Notes: a model not told the origin generated them from the sequence alone. Shown: positions 33,416 through 44,654, counted from the first letter of the stretch. The stretch: DNA of 64,000 nt from Shinisaurus crocodilurus (GCA_021292165.1 CM037877.1:206378715-206442714); one strand, 5' to 3'. Numbers and translations are program-made.

Positions 33416-33726
33416 TCCAACTACTCTGAGCATTGGGAAGGGTAAAGGGTGGGGTGGGGTGTGTTATTTGTCCTTGGCATTATGTAATGAGCACCCACAA
33501 TAGTCAAACCAAACCATAACATGTATTATTGCATTAGTATCTGTGAGGACTAATTTAATTTTTTTTCCAGAGCACAATGAAGTGGTATGAAATCTCCCAG
33601 CAACCATTTGACCAGAGACTACAGCAGGGCATGAGAAATAAAGGCACGAACAACGGTGGCTCTGATTTTCTGAAAAGCCAGTGATCTTCTAATAACACAG
33701 CCTTTTTGGGCCAGCAGCAATTAGAG

Positions 33727-33824
33727 CAGTGGTTTCCAAACTTGTGTCCCCAGATGTTTTTGGCCTACAACTCCCTGGGAGTGTAGGCCAAAAACATCTG
33801 GGGACACAAGTTTGGAAACCACTG
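33727..33824. mobile_element. Fold-back hAT MITE, divergent subfamily
   Basis: Ends 'cagtggtttccaaacttgtg' and 'aagtttggaaaccactg' are perfect inverted repeats. The inner arms share 'gatgtttttggcctacaact' with the copy at 5605. Flanks AATTAGAG and CACTAGAG match 6 of 8. The different first 20 bp suggest a sister subfamily moved by a related but distinct transposase. Confidence 0.85.
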
Positions 33825-34159
33825 CACTAGAGCATTGACGACACACTTTCAGAATCATCACAGATCCAGCTGATAACAGTAGCAATAGGCTCATTCTCTT
33901 CTGCAGGCCGGACATTTTGGGGGAAACAAATACTATTGATTTATTGTATTTATATTCCTTTGCAGAATCTTGGTGGCCTTTTCTTTCAATGACGTCCAAA
34001 TGAAAGGCTAACGAGACCCCTAAGAAAGGACAAAGTGGGGGGGGCATGAAACCATTTTTAAGACTCGGCTCAGGGCCCCTTGTGCAGGGATGGAAGTCCT
34101 TCCTTCTAAGCAGCCAAGCAGCTAACATGGGGGTTCCTATCCCCAGCACTGGAATGGGG

Positions 34160-34660
34160 GATTGGGTTTTTTGCTAATGAAACCTGCCTGGGGTAATTAT
34201 TTTAATCTGGGTTATTGGGATGGAAAGCAGCTCTTTCTGTGTCGGCAAATTTATAATAACATGAGGGGGGGGAGACCCCTCCTCTCCATAAGAGCCTTGC
34301 TTCCTTTGATCCTTTGTGCAATGCCTCTTATCGGCAGGCGAGTAGGTTTACATAGTGAAAGATAGAGGAATAATACTCAGCTGAGATAAGCCGCAGCTCC
34401 GTCTTGCCTTTGTGTAGCAAATTTGATAGCACTGGGAAAATGTTTACTGGGAGACTTTGGGAGGGAATTAGTCCCCAATGCAGCTGAGAAAAATAATTGA
34501 CTTGAATTATAATTAGAAGGGTGTTGGGTGGGGTTTCTGCCACCATCTGTGTGAGCTCCTGTACGCTCATCTTGGCTACCCTTCTTCTGGTTTTCTCAAC
34601 TACCTGATTCTTGACTGCATTTGAAGTGAGGATTCTTATGAGCAACCACCCTAATTTAAG
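34160..34660. other. Candidate conserved non-coding block
   Basis: TE-free with 'gctaatgaaacc', 'ggtaattattttaatc', 'aattataattagaagg' and 'gccgcagctcc'. Composition is like the 29600 and 47480 blocks. An overlapping 105-codon minus-strand frame is not recognisable as protein. Confidence 0.35.
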
Positions 34661-34794
34661 TGTCTTTCAACTGGAGACATTTCTCTTTTTTCCCCTCACA
34701 TCATGCAGCTGATGGCTGCTGATGGCTGGGATTCAAAATAAATAAATAAAGAGGACATCAGTGTTTAGCTTTACTTGGATTCTTTGCTACATAG

Positions 34795-35185
34795 TGGGAG
34801 TGGGACCACATGAATCACCAGAAAAAGAGGACATGCATGATCAAAACAGAGGACACACATTTGCATAAAATTTGCATATACTAATTTATATGGCTAGGTG
34901 CACATTTAGAAATAATAGCTGAAATAGAAATACAGTATATCTTGCCATAGTATGCAAGACTGGACCAGGTGACCTGTATGTCTTGCCCAGTCTGCTGTCC
35001 AGGTGCTGCTGATGGGTGATTTCAAGACCCAGCTCTTCCTTCTTATGGTTCTTTATCATTATACCGGGCTTGGATTGGACAACCTTTTAATTAGAGTCTG
35101 CATTCAAAACAGAGATCAGTCCTCTGGCAGCCCTTCAAATAGAGGACTATTTTCTGTAAAAGAGAAAATATGGCCACCTGAAGTG
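34795..35185. mobile_element. Non-autonomous DNA element, copy 2
   Basis: Shares 'aaaagaggaca', 'tgcacatttagaaataata', 'gaccaggtgacctgtatg', and the right end 'agtcctctggcagcccttca' and 'aaatatggccacct' with the element at 28140. It ends against the L1 fragment at 35205. Confidence 0.65.
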
Positions 35186-35204
35186 GGAATTTCTTTCTAT
35201 ATTT

Positions 35205-35545
35205 TTTTTAAAAATATTTATGTAAACTTTTTCAAACAATATATAAAACAACTAATAAAATAACATACATACAACTTATATAGTGCTCCCATCACCATGG
35301 GACCAAAGGATACTTTCTATCTCTATAATCCATTATTATTCACCATTCAAAAAATATAACATATCTTGACATGGCATGCTCCCTTTCCCCTTATTTAAAA
35401 CAAAATCTAAAAATAATCCCCAAATATCCTTAAAGTTATTTTTCTTAAGTTGTCCCTTTTTACATTTGATACTACAAGTTAATTTGTCATTTAAAGCAAT
35501 ATCCCACACCTCCTTATACCAACCAACCAAAGTGGAAATTTCACC
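35205..35545 (-). mobile_element. L1 LINE 3' fragment, minus strand
   Basis: The minus strand has an open frame of about 60 codons with 'WYKEVWDIALNDKLTCSIK' and 'GLFLDFVLNKGKG', the C-terminal end of L1 ORF2 in squamates as I recognise it. It is followed by a 3' UTR ending toward 35205. The copy is better preserved than the plus-strand one at 33060. Confidence 0.75.
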
Positions 35546-35825
35546 TAAGTATGTACTTTAGGATTTCCAGGGCCAGCTCTACCAAGGTGCGTCTGAAAAA
35601 TTATGAAATACAATAAGGCAGTATTTTTTTTAGAAGAGACTTGCATCACAGGAGCCAAAAGCAGCTTTCAGTTACTAATGAGGCATGTGTCACGAACAGT
35701 CCTTTGAGGATCTAGTGAGTAGTAGTGGATTTCACCCTTTTCTCTCAGCACAAAATTCAACAACTTTTTTAAAAGCTGCAAATGGAGAATATTGGCATTT
35801 CAACTCAGGATGTTAAGCTTTAGTC

Positions 35826-35968
35826 CAGATTTCCCCAACCTGCAGCCCTCCAGATGTGTTGGACTCCAACTCCCATCATCCCAATGGAGCCACTGGTTGC
35901 AGTGTCTGGGAATGATGGGAGTTGCAGGCTGACACATCTGAGAATGCCAGATTGGGGGAAGGCAACTG
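35826..35968. mobile_element. Fold-back hAT MITE, 'tccccaacctg' subtype
   Basis: 'ccccaacctgcagccctcca' on the left pairs with 'gattgggggaaggc' on the right. The inner 'gactccaactcccatcatcc' pairs with 'gaatgatgggagttgca'. Target duplication not resolved. Confidence 0.75.
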
Positions 35969-36077
35969 CATATAGCTAGCCACTTTACTCCAAATTAAAT
36001 TGTGAGGGTTATCATTGTTTTCTCAAGATGCTTCTGAATTTAGGGATCCAGAGGCCCAGCTTTAATGAGGATATTTA

Positions 36078-36126
36078 GGCCGTAGTCCTATATCCACTTA
36101 CCTGGATGGAAGTAAGCCCCATTGAG
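36078..36126. repeat. 'caatcctatgca' interspersed repeat fragment
   Basis: 'gccgtagtcctatatccact' and 'ggaagtaagccccattgag', cut off by the TG repeat. Confidence 0.55.
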
Positions 36127-36133
36127 TGAGTGA

Positions 36134-36173
<40 letters not shown>
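36127..36173. repeat. (GTGA)/(TG)n microsatellite
   Basis: Three GTGA units followed by about 17 TG units. Confidence 0.95.
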
Positions 36174-36175
<2 letters not shown>

Positions 36176-36637
36176 AGCACTGCGCTGTTAGAATCCATCT
36201 GTACATTCAGCAGCCCTTATCAATGGGCCTCAAATGGTTTGTTTGGTGTACATCTTGTGGTCTACCCGCTTGTTCCCCCTCGCCGGATCGTCACCTTGAA
36301 GTGGTGAGTGGGCTTGCGTGTTCTGATGAACCCTGTGAGCAATGCCATCGGGAGCTATGTACTCCCAGTAGGGTCACCCATGGCAGTAAGGTCTGGGGAG
36401 AGGAACCAGACAAAGAACGATCCAAAACATAAAGTCCTCAATGGCAGAACAGGTGGAAGATAATTAAACCTAAATTACAACGGCTGTGAAGGCGGATGAA
36501 GGCTGCAGCAGAGAATGGTTTTCCAGTCGTCAGGGCAACCGTGTCATTGGATCTTTGCCATACTCTGTCAAGTTTGTGTGGTGATTCGTTGTGCACCGAT
36601 CTCCACACATAAAACAGTCTCACGCACAGGCGTCTTT

Positions 36638-36692
36638 CAACCCAACCAACCCAACCCATCCAACCCAACCCAACCTAACCAACCAAACAAAA
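36638..36692 (+). repeat. (CCAAC)n-type minisatellite in the LINE 5' UTR
   Basis: Alternating CCAAC/CCCAACC units, e.g. 'caacccaacccatccaaccc', continue to 'ccaaccaaacaaaaaa'. Lies inside the leader of the LINE starting at 36283. Confidence 0.8.
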
Positions 36693-36991
36693 AAAGTCCC
36701 ATGGCGATTGGCGAATGGCGACGGGGGCAGGACTGTGAATCTGGAAGCCCCTAGTCATGGACCAACACATGGGCAGTGGATGCAGACTCAGTCACCCTGT
36801 TCAAGGAACGAGGTAGTTCGAGCAGCTCGGCAGCTGTATCCATGACTGAGCAGCCCTATTTAGGATCCACTCTGCTCACCCCGTATGAGGAGGGAGCTAG
36901 AAAAGGTGCCCTAAACATAGTCTACCTCTTTCTTCCCTGACTGGATTACCGCGTCCAGTGGGGTCACCACTTTAGCGGTCAAAAAAGACAT

Positions 36992-38615
36992 TTGAATTTT
37001 GGAACATGGAATATACGGACATTGCTGGACAACATAGATAGTGAACGCCCTGAGCGTAGGACTGCTATTATTGCAAGGGAGCTGAAACGGTTTAAAATTG
37101 ACATAGCAGCACTTCAAGAAACTCAAAGGGCAGGAGAGGGACAATTGAAGGAAGAAAAATGGAGGTTATACCTTCTTCTGGAAAGGACTACCTGAGCAGG
37201 ACCGACGAATACATGGAGTAGGCTTTGCCATCAAAAATGAACTAGTGAACTCTTTGTTAGAAGTTCCTACTGGCATCAACGAACGCCTAATAACTCTTCG
37301 ATTAAAGCTCGCCAATAACCAGCAGGTAACCATTTTGAGCACTTATGCGCCAACATTAGATGCTGATGATGACATCAAGGAAAGTTTTTATACCCAGTTG
37401 GACACTCTCCTGTCAGAGATACCTAAGGAGGATAAAATGATCCTCCTGGGCGATTTTAATGCAAGAGTCGGGCGTGAATTTAATTTATGGCCAGAAACTA
37501 TTGGAAAAGACGGAGTTGGTAACAGCAACCCAAACGGACTCTTACTTTTGTCTACATGTGCAGAGCATAATCTCACTATTACAAACACGCTCTTTCGACA
37601 AAAGAATAAGTTTAAAACATCATGGCAGCACCCACGGTCAAAGCACTGGCATCTTCTGGATTATGTAATTGTCCGTGTTAGAGAACGCCGCGATGTACTT
37701 CTTACTAGGGCCATGGTGAGTGCCGACGACTGCTGGACAGACCACCGACTAATCCGGTCCACAATGGTTATCAACATTGCTCCCCAATGTAGGCTTCAAG
37801 GAAGGAAACCAAGGCGTAAAATGAACATCAACGCCCTTCAAGATCCTATTAATCAAACTCGACTTCAATCACTTCTTAAGGAACATCTACCTACAGAACC
37901 TCCTGACAACATTGAGGACCATTGGTCTAAGCTGAAAACCTCCATTACTGTAGCTTGTGAACAAACTATTGGATATGAAACTAAGAAACATCAGGATTGG
38001 TTTGATAAAAATGATAATGAGATTAAATATATAATTGACAAAAAAAGGAAAGCCTTCCAAATATGGCAAAATGATATTAACTGCACTGCCAAGAAAAAAA
38101 TCTACGCTAGCGCAAAGGCTGAGGTCCAAAGAAGAACAAGAGAACTTAAGAACGCTTGGTGGAAAAAGAAAGCTGAAGAAATTCAACAACTTGCAGAATC
38201 TCATGATGCACGGGGCTTTTTTAAGGCCACAAGGGCCATTTATGGACCAAAAACCTATGTTACAAACCCTTTACAATCAAAAGATGGCACCAAACTCTTA
38301 AAAGACAAAGAGTCTATTGCACTGCGTTGGAAAGAGCATTATTATGACCTTTTAAATCGTAAATCTAAGGTGGATAAAGAGATTTTCTCGCAAATCCCAC
38401 AAAAACAAATTAGAGAGGAACTTGCAATACTCCCCAATCTGGATGAAGTAAAAAAAGCCATTAATCAAATGAAGAACAACAAAGCTAGTGGACCAGATGG
38501 GATTCCTGCTGAAATCTTTAAAGAAGGGCCCCCCGAACTTGTACAACATCTTCATAAACTCATCGAAAAAATCTGGATAAGAGAAGAGATCCAGAAGACT
38601 TCAGGGATGCCATAA
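36992..38615 (+). pseudogene. LINE endonuclease and RT N-terminus, frameshifted
   Basis: An initial frame starting at 36992 reads 'FGTWNIRTLLDN', 'RRTAIIARELKRFKIDIAAL' and 'QETQ', the first motifs of AP-endonuclease-like domains (GTWNIRTL, ALQET). After a frameshift near 37160 the frame continues to 38615 with 'LLGDFNARVG' (catalytic D/N region, ~37446), 'HWHLLDYVIV' and 'WTDHRLI' (catalytic DH pair, ~37735). A charged linker follows, then the RT entry motif 'NNKASGPDGIPAEIF' (~38476). Near 38592 one C is missing compared with the frame that resumes downstream, ending this part early. All visible endonuclease motifs are present. Confidence 0.88.
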
Positions 38616-39367
38616 TTATCACCCTCTTTAAGAAGGGTGATAGAACAGACTGTGGAAACTATCGGGGCATTTCTCTCTTAGCTACCGCAGGTAAAATATT
38701 TGCTAGGATTCTCGCAAACCGTCTTCTATCTATTTCAGAAGAGATCCTCCCTGAAACTCAATATGGTTTCCGCCCCTCTAGAGAGACAGTAGACATGATT
38801 TGTACTGCACGTCAGCTCCAAGAAAAATGCCGGGAGCAAAATCAACCCCTTTATATGGCATTTATTGATCTGGCTAAGGTCTTTGATACTGTAGACCGTA
38901 CAGCTCTCTGGACTATCCTTACAAAAATTGGATGCCCCAATAAATTTGTGAATATCCTGCGACTTCTCCATGACAACATGATGGCAACGGTTTTGGACAA
39001 CAACGGCTCTCATGGTGCTCCATTTAAAGTGGGATCAGGTGTTAAACAGGGATGTGTTATCACCCCAACATTATTTGCTATTTTCATCGCCATGATTTTA
39101 CATCTTGTCGAGGGGAAACTTCCCACTGGTGTGGGAATTATATATCGAACTGATGGAAAGCTTTTTAATCTCACCAGGCTGAAAGCAAAAAGTAAGGTAA
39201 TTACAACCTCCGTTGTGGAACTTCAGTATGCTGATGATAATGTGGTCTCCGCACATTCAGAGGATGATCTCCAAACTATCCTAAATGCTTTTGCAGAAGC
39301 ATACGGAAAACTTGGTCTCTCACTTAACATCAAAAACCAAAGTGCTTCATCAGCAAGTGCAAGCTAA
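38593..39367 (+). pseudogene. LINE reverse transcriptase core fragment
   Basis: Contains RT motifs in order: 'FKKGDRTDCGNYRGISLL' (~38625), 'QYGFRPSRETVDMI' (~38760), 'AFIDLAKVFDTVDR' with the first catalytic aspartate (~38860), 'GVKQGCVITPTLFAIF' (~39040) and the catalytic 'YADD' box (39227-39238). The frame is actually open from about 38593; the first methionine at 38795 is not a real start. It stops at 39365 because two A residues are missing from a run (five A's here, seven in the 51033 copy). Confidence 0.88.
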
Positions 39368-40158
39368 CCCTTTGGTGATGCCATCTATCCAGCTTGGCGG
39401 GACAATACTGGAAAATGTCGATCATTTTCTCTATCTTGGCTGCTATCTTTCTGTTACAGCTAACATCGACAGTGAAATCCAGCATCGTTTGAGCTCCACA
39501 ATGAAACATAGAGTGTTTGAGGATCGGGATATTTGTAAGAAGACCAAAACACTGGTTTATGAAGCCATTGTATTACCAACTTTATTGTATGCCTGCGAAA
39601 CATGGACTATCTATAAACGTCACTTCCACCTCCTTGAAAGATTTCATCAATGTTGCCTCCGGAAAATCCTGCAAATTACTTGGGAAGATAGGCAAACAAA
39701 TGTCAGTGTACTGGAAGAAGCAAAGACTACTAGCGTTGAAAAAATGATCCTTCAACGCCAACTTCAGTGGACTGGTCATGTTGTTCGAATGCCTGACTGC
39801 CGTCTCCCAAAGCAGTTATTTTACTCCCAACTCAAGGATGGAAAGCGGAATATCGGTGGTCAATATAAGAGGTTTAAAGATGTTCATAAGGCTAATCTAA
39901 AAAAATGCAATATAAGCATCGAAAACTGGGAAGCTCTGGCACATGAACGATCTAAATGGAGGTTGGCCTTTCACAAAGTTTCCATGGACTTTGAAGAAGC
40001 CCGAGTGCAAGGTGAAAGGGAGAAACGTGCTAAGCGAAAAGCACGTCAAATTGAATCCTTCACAGGACCATCTTCCATCTGGTAACCTGTGTCCTCACTG
40101 TGGGAAGCTGTGTGGATCTAGAATTGGCCTCCACAGTCACTTACGGACCCATCGCTAG
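39340..40158 (+). pseudogene. LINE RT thumb and C-terminal C2H2 finger, frameshifted
   Basis: Continues with 'KVLHQQVQANPLVMPSIQLG', 'YEAIVLPTLLYACETW' and 'QWTGHVVRMPDCRLPKQL', typical of the RT C-terminal domain. Relative to the sister copy it has an in-frame 18-nt loss near 39500 and an extra T near 40048. The extra T moves the C-terminal finger (C-x2-C ... H-x3-H, 'CPHCGKLCGSRIGLHSHLRT', 40089-40158) into another frame. The finger is presumably a nucleic-acid-binding module of the LINE protein. Confidence 0.86.
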
Positions 40159-40828
40159 AGTCTACACAATCTTCCTTTAGAATTTCCTCCTTTTATCCTG
40201 GAAGACAATCTTACTCAGTCACGAGTGATCGCCTGATGATGATGTTCCATTCAAGGGCACTGGCTTTCATTGCTTTATTCCATAACTACGGATTGCAGGT
40301 TTCGTTTCTGCATTTCGTTCCAAATGCAGAAACTGTGAAAATGCGGATTTCGTTTAATAAACAGAAGTGAGGTTACTAACTCATACAGCAGTGAAGAAAC
40401 ATCTGAAAATATGACTGAGAAAGCGCTCACTATCAGAAAATGAAAGGATTTTGTTTTCATTCGTAAGTTATCCCTCAGTATTAGTAATATTAGAAGCTGA
40501 TCATTCCAGTACAACCACTGGCATGACAATGCAATTCCTATCAATACAAACAAGTTGATGGCAGGATTGATTTATTTTTTTTAAGGGAAACTAATTGGTT
40601 CTCTTAATACCAACATTTGTGTACATAATGAATGCATTGCACATATATATGCCATAGAAACAAGTGAACAATCCCAGTGCAACCTGTTATTTAGCAAAAG
40701 GTACTTAGCTGCAAAGAGGTGAAGTTCTAGATGCTGGGGTGGTGTGGGCCATAAAGTAATTTAATAAATAAAATAAAAAGTAATTTTAGACTCTGGATTT
40801 AAAGGTCTTATGGGGGGGAGCTCTCTTT

Positions 40829-40967
40829 CAGGGGGAAGGCAACCTGGTGCCTTCCAGGTATATTGGACTACAGCTCCCATCAGCCCCAGCCAATGTGTTC
40901 AATGGTCAGGGATTATGGGAGTTGTCATCCAAAACATTTGGAGGGCACCAGGCAGCCTACCCCTAAT
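40829..40967. mobile_element. Fold-back hAT MITE
   Basis: 'cagggggaaggcaacctggt' against 'caccaggcagcctacccct' at the right. Inner arms are 'ggactacagctcccatcagc' and 'gggattatgggagttgtcat'. Flanks do not show a clear duplication. Confidence 0.75.
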
Positions 40968-41456
40968 TTACATGGTAATGCGTATTACTTCAATTACTTC
41001 AAAACATGATATGCCAGCCCTGCTATGTCCGGTGTCTGGTTTATTTTTGTACATGCGACTGAGTGTGGCCCTGGATCTCTGCTCCAAGTCCTCCTGTCCT
41101 GAGCGCACCATCACCGAACTGAAGCATACTCATTAGGGATCAATTTCATTGGGCAATATCCAACTGAGTCATTCCGCTAGCGCAAATTATGTTGTGTCAG
41201 CGGAAACGAGGTTCTGAACTATGCGCAAGACGAGAATCCAAGTAAAGTTACACTTGTGCAAGTGGTTGCACAACTGGTTGTACAGTGGAAAGGTTTGATA
41301 GATTTCATAGATCATAGAGGTTCTGCAGAGCTCCGCTAGCACTATTTGAGTTTGCAGAATGACGCCGTTGAATACTGCCCATTGATCTCAGTGAGTCTTG
41401 CTTCACAGTAAACATGTTTAGCATTGCACTGCACATCACGTATATTCTGGAACTAG

Positions 41457-41695
41457 GGGTGCTTCCAGATGACACTTCTATTGTGCAATTGCCCTACCTT
41501 TTTCACAGAATTTTATGGGGGAGGGGGCTTCCAGATAATGTAATCTTCCATCTGTTGCCCTCCTGTGCTTCCCCACCACTTTCTCCATCTTTTTTCTTAC
41601 CACAGAAAAATCTCTGAAATAGGGAAAGGCAGAATAGCTACACAATGTATTTTGATTGGTAGCACTAGGAACTGTCCATGTGGAAGCACCCCAAG
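41457..41695. mobile_element. Harbinger-like MITE with intact ends
   Basis: The best-preserved termini of its family in the window: 'ggggtgcttccagatg' at the left against 'catgtggaagcacccc' at the right. The inverted match even extends into the flanking GAACTNG. The body shares 'gtgcaattgccctacc', 'tctccatctt' and 'ttgattggtagcactaggaa' with the 15412 and 26090 copies. Confidence 0.7.
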
Positions 41696-42124
41696 TTCTA
41701 GTCATCAGCTACATTTTCACCTTTCCAGCTAGTGACGACCTAACAAATATTTCTGCTCAAAGCAAAGCCCAAATACCTCCCCCACATGCTTGAAATGGGA
41801 CATAAATGGTGCACACATACATCACTAGGACCAACACTTTAAATTCTTCCTGTACCATTTAGACAAAAATTCCTGCCTTCATCTATTTCCCTCTCATTGT
41901 GCCGCCCATGCATGGCAGGGTGGGCTCTGTTCCCAGAAAGCTGAATTCAGCTGAAAATCTGGCCATGGGGTCACAATGGGAAGATCTGAGTGCTCAGTCA
42001 TATGGATGAATAATAGAGACGTCTGAGCTTGTGGATTTTTGTTAACAAATTATAATCATCATCATCTAGGTAAACTCCTCTTTCCTCTGGTGCTAAGATC
42101 TTTAGAAAAGTGATACGCCTAAAA

Positions 42125-42260
42125 CAGCCTTTCCCAGTGTAGTATCCTCCAAATGTGTTAAACTACAGCTCCTATCACCCCTGATTATTGGTCATATGCT
42201 GGATGGAGTTGATGGGAGTTGTAGTCCAAAATATTGAGGGCACCGCATTGGGAAAGGCTT
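42125..42260. mobile_element. Fold-back hAT MITE, 'cagcctttccc' subtype
   Basis: 'cagcctttcccagtgtagta' pairs with 'accgcattgggaaaggct'. Inner arms are 'aactacagctcctatcaccc' and 'gttgatgggagttgtagtcc'. The right-hand phrase 'gagggcaccgcattggg' recurs at 44195-44222. Confidence 0.78.
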
Positions 42261-42539
42261 TTTAAAAAATCCATCCTAACCTTAGATGCTGACATGCCAG
42301 CTGTAGGGTATTTGTCCAGTGTCCTATAGGACACCTGAAGAAAGTCAATGTTATGAGTCAAGTGTGCTCTGTGTGTTCTATAGAAGCTCCACAGCCAAAA
42401 GACTGGGTATCTTCTTTTTCACTGCTGTGGAAGGATGCCATTTTACACCAGCTGAAGGTCCAACTCAATGAGCATGCCTGTCAGACAAGGAAAGAAATTC
42501 AAGCCCCAAAGGAGAAATCCCAGATTTCCACCCCTGCCA

Positions 42540-42725
42540 TGGCTCATCAGCACAGATGGCAAAAGCTAAATGTTATGATAAGGTATTTCTCCCAAATTTC
42601 CCTCTTAATAGAATTACCAGACTGTAATTACTCTACAAGCCTGAAAAACGGCCAGAATCCCAATTAGGAATCTGAGGTTATAATTGGCCCCTAATTAGAA
42701 AGATTTGTCAAACGTGAATAATTTC
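42540..42725. other. Candidate conserved non-coding block
   Basis: 'ctgtaattactctac', 'cccaattaggaatc', 'ataattggcccctaattaga' and 'gtgaataatttcc' give four ATTA-type cores in under 200 bp, without repeats. Inferred regulatory. Confidence 0.35.
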
Positions 42726-42932
42726 CTTTGCTCCTTATTTTTGCCCCCCTCCTATTGAAAATCCACATATTTTCTCCACCACCACCACAACCAGCATCCC
42801 CTCATTCCTCGGAAAAGGGGAGCCACTTCTGTCCCAAAGCTGCATTCTTTCAGGCTCTTGTGAAAGCTGGAGTGTATGGTAGGTGTTCAGCCACTGTTAT
42901 TTTTCCTGGAAAATTGTGCTTTAAAGGGGGGG

Positions 42933-42936
<4 letters not shown>

Positions 42937-42981
<45 letters not shown>
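42937..42981. repeat. (GA)n microsatellite preceded by a G run
   Basis: Nine or more G's, then about 22 GA units. Confidence 0.95.
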
Positions 42982-42983
<2 letters not shown>

Positions 42984-43535
42984 TCAAAACCCATGCCTTG
43001 GGGTTTTGACTTTGCAAAGGCACAAGGAATGGTGCTGCAGGACCAGAAGCAGTGAGTGGAAATGAAAGCAACTTAATAAGGGACTACTGAAGCCAGTTCT
43101 TCAGCAGCTAAATGAGGAAGAGGATGTTTCAAAGGCAAAATGAGAGTCTAAAGCAGATCAGAGATGCAGGTAGCAGTGGAGCACTCAGCAACACACAGAT
43201 GTCGTTCTTTGGTGCTCTACTAGCACAGGACTAGATTGAACACATAGGCACATGCATATTAAACAGCGTCAGCAGAACAAAATGAACTTTCAATAAAGAT
43301 TGCCTCACACATTCCAGGAGGCTTTAAATACACTTGTATTTAAAGAAGTGAAAGTATGGCAGGAGCTTTTCCAGTGAACAGAACCTTGACACATGTTCAT
43401 ATCTTTCAAAACATGTGCTTGCCTCCCTCACACGACACTAAAAATGTAAGTTGTGAAGCATCTCTAAAAGGATATTATGCAGCTGGATGCAAGTCTTTCC
43501 TATGCTCTTCTAAAGGCTGTAAGGTGACTATTGTA

Positions 43536-43669
43536 TAGGGCTGGGCAACTTGTAGCCCTCCAGATGTTTTGACCTACAGTTCCCATCATCCCTCACTATT
43601 GGCCACGGTGGCTAGGGCTGATGGATGTTGTAGGCCAAAACATCTGGAGGGCCACAAGTTCCCACACTG
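43536..43669. mobile_element. Fold-back hAT MITE
   Basis: Left 'agggctgggcaacttgtagc' and right 'gccacaagttcccacactg', with inner 'acctacagttcccatcatcc' and 'gctgatggatgttgtaggcc'. No clear target duplication. Confidence 0.78.
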
Positions 43670-43962
43670 GTATAGACTATAGAGAATTATATAAAATGTG
43701 GAACCTTAGCCTGAAAGGGGGTATCAATGGGCATCTATTCTGCTCCCTGCATTAAGGAATACCTGACCAATATTTTTAAGATATAGCCATCCACTCCTTA
43801 AATCCTCTGTTGGAGATCCCACAGCTTCTTGTGTCCTGTTATTGGCCAACAGTTCTTTTATACTCAGAAAATCCTTCCTAATATTTAGTCTGAGCACAAT
43901 CCAGCCAGAATGAAGCACTTCACACACCATCGATTTCAGAAGGAGGGTTAAGGCAATGTTCA

Positions 43963-44160
43963 GGGGAAGGGCCATAGCTCAATGGTAGAGCCCCTGCTTT
44001 GCATGCAGAAGGTCCCAGGTTCAATCCCCGGCATCTCCAGGTAGCGCTAGGAAGGAATGCTGCCTGAAACCCCGGAGAGACAGTGCCAGTCAGTGTTGAC
44101 AATACTGGGTTACATGGACCAATGGTCTGACTTAGTATAAGGCAGCTTCCTATGTCCTAT
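43963..44160 (+). mobile_element. tRNA-derived SINE (second family)
   Basis: The head reads 'ggggaagggccatagctcaa' then 'tggtagagcccctgc' (box A and D-arm region) and 'ggttcaatccc' (box B). This is followed by 'ggcatctccaggtag', a body with 'ctgaaaccccggagagacag', and the 3' part 'ggtctgacttagtataaggc' and 'agcttcctatgtcc'. The tail piece recurs alone at 50117. Different head and tail from the SINE at 24071. The tRNA-like part is followed directly by SINE body, so it is not a tRNA gene. Confidence 0.88.
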
Positions 44161-44184
44161 GTTGTTTAATTTTCTCCTGCTGAG

Positions 44185-44245
44185 ATGAAGTCCAAAATAT
44201 TGAGGGCACCGCATTGGGAAAGGCTTTGGAACACCAGTGATACTC
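44185..44245. mobile_element. hAT MITE right-end fragment
   Basis: 'agtccaaaatattgagggca' + 'ccgcattgggaaaggct' is identical in this stretch to the right end of the 42125 copy. Confidence 0.7.
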
Positions 44246-44520
44246 TGACTGCATCCAGATGGCAGTGGATGTTTCCTCAGTGTCTCTGATGGTAAACTAA
44301 AGTAAGGATGGCAGAAACGATACCTCAGGAAAGAAGAAAGGGAAAGTAGAAGCATAGGAATTAAGAGAAGAGGAAGCCTCAAAAGGTGCATTTAAAATAA
44401 ATGATGTATTAAGGACCACAGCATTTTTAATTGGAAGATTCTTCTTCTTCAGGGGAAACTGAACCAGTTTAATCAAAAGAGCCAAACCAATGTTTATGAT
44501 TACTTTCGCAGATAGCATGC

Positions 44521-44588
44521 AGAATCATAGAAAAGTAGAGTTGGAAGGGGCCTACAAGGCCATCGAGTCCAACCCCCTGCTCAATGCA
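44521..44588 (-). mobile_element. CR1 3' end, 68-bp fragment
   Basis: 'agaatcatagaaaagtagag', 'ttggaaggggcctacaaggc' and 'catcgagtccaaccccctgc' match the left edge of the 4926 CR1 almost letter for letter, so both derive from the same young subfamily. Followed by a small local duplication of 'actgggcctta'. Confidence 0.9.
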
Positions 44589-44654
44589 CTGGGCCTTAAA
44601 ATGTACTGGGCCTTAATCAACTGCTTGCAGCATGCATTTTGAGGATCTCCCTTT

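Larger units (their letters stand above)
36283..40245 (+). mobile_element. Nearly full-length APE-type non-LTR retrotransposon
   Basis: The element begins about 36283 with a 5' UTR ('atcgtcaccttgaagtggtg' region) and ends with 'cactcgagtgatcgcct'-like sequence and a (GAT)n tail at 40229-40245. In between it encodes, in order, an apurinic-type endonuclease, a reverse transcriptase and a C-terminal C2H2 finger, in three of the reading frames because of four small frameshifts (about 37160, 38592, 39340 and 40048). It belongs to the RTE/Vingi-like or related single-ORF LINEs; I do not assign the clade firmly. The endonuclease nicks target DNA and the RT copies the RNA at the nick. The 51033 copy is about 97% identical by eye, so amplification was recent on this genome's scale. 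As it stands it cannot make an intact protein. Confidence 0.88.

Noticed and set aside
36638..36692. Telomere-like repeat
   Set aside because: Units are CCAAC/CCCAACC, not CCCTAA, and the array lies in a LINE leader.
43963..44040. tRNA gene
   Set aside because: Box A and box B are present, but the sequence does not keep a plausible cloverleaf acceptor end and continues into a SINE body and tail.
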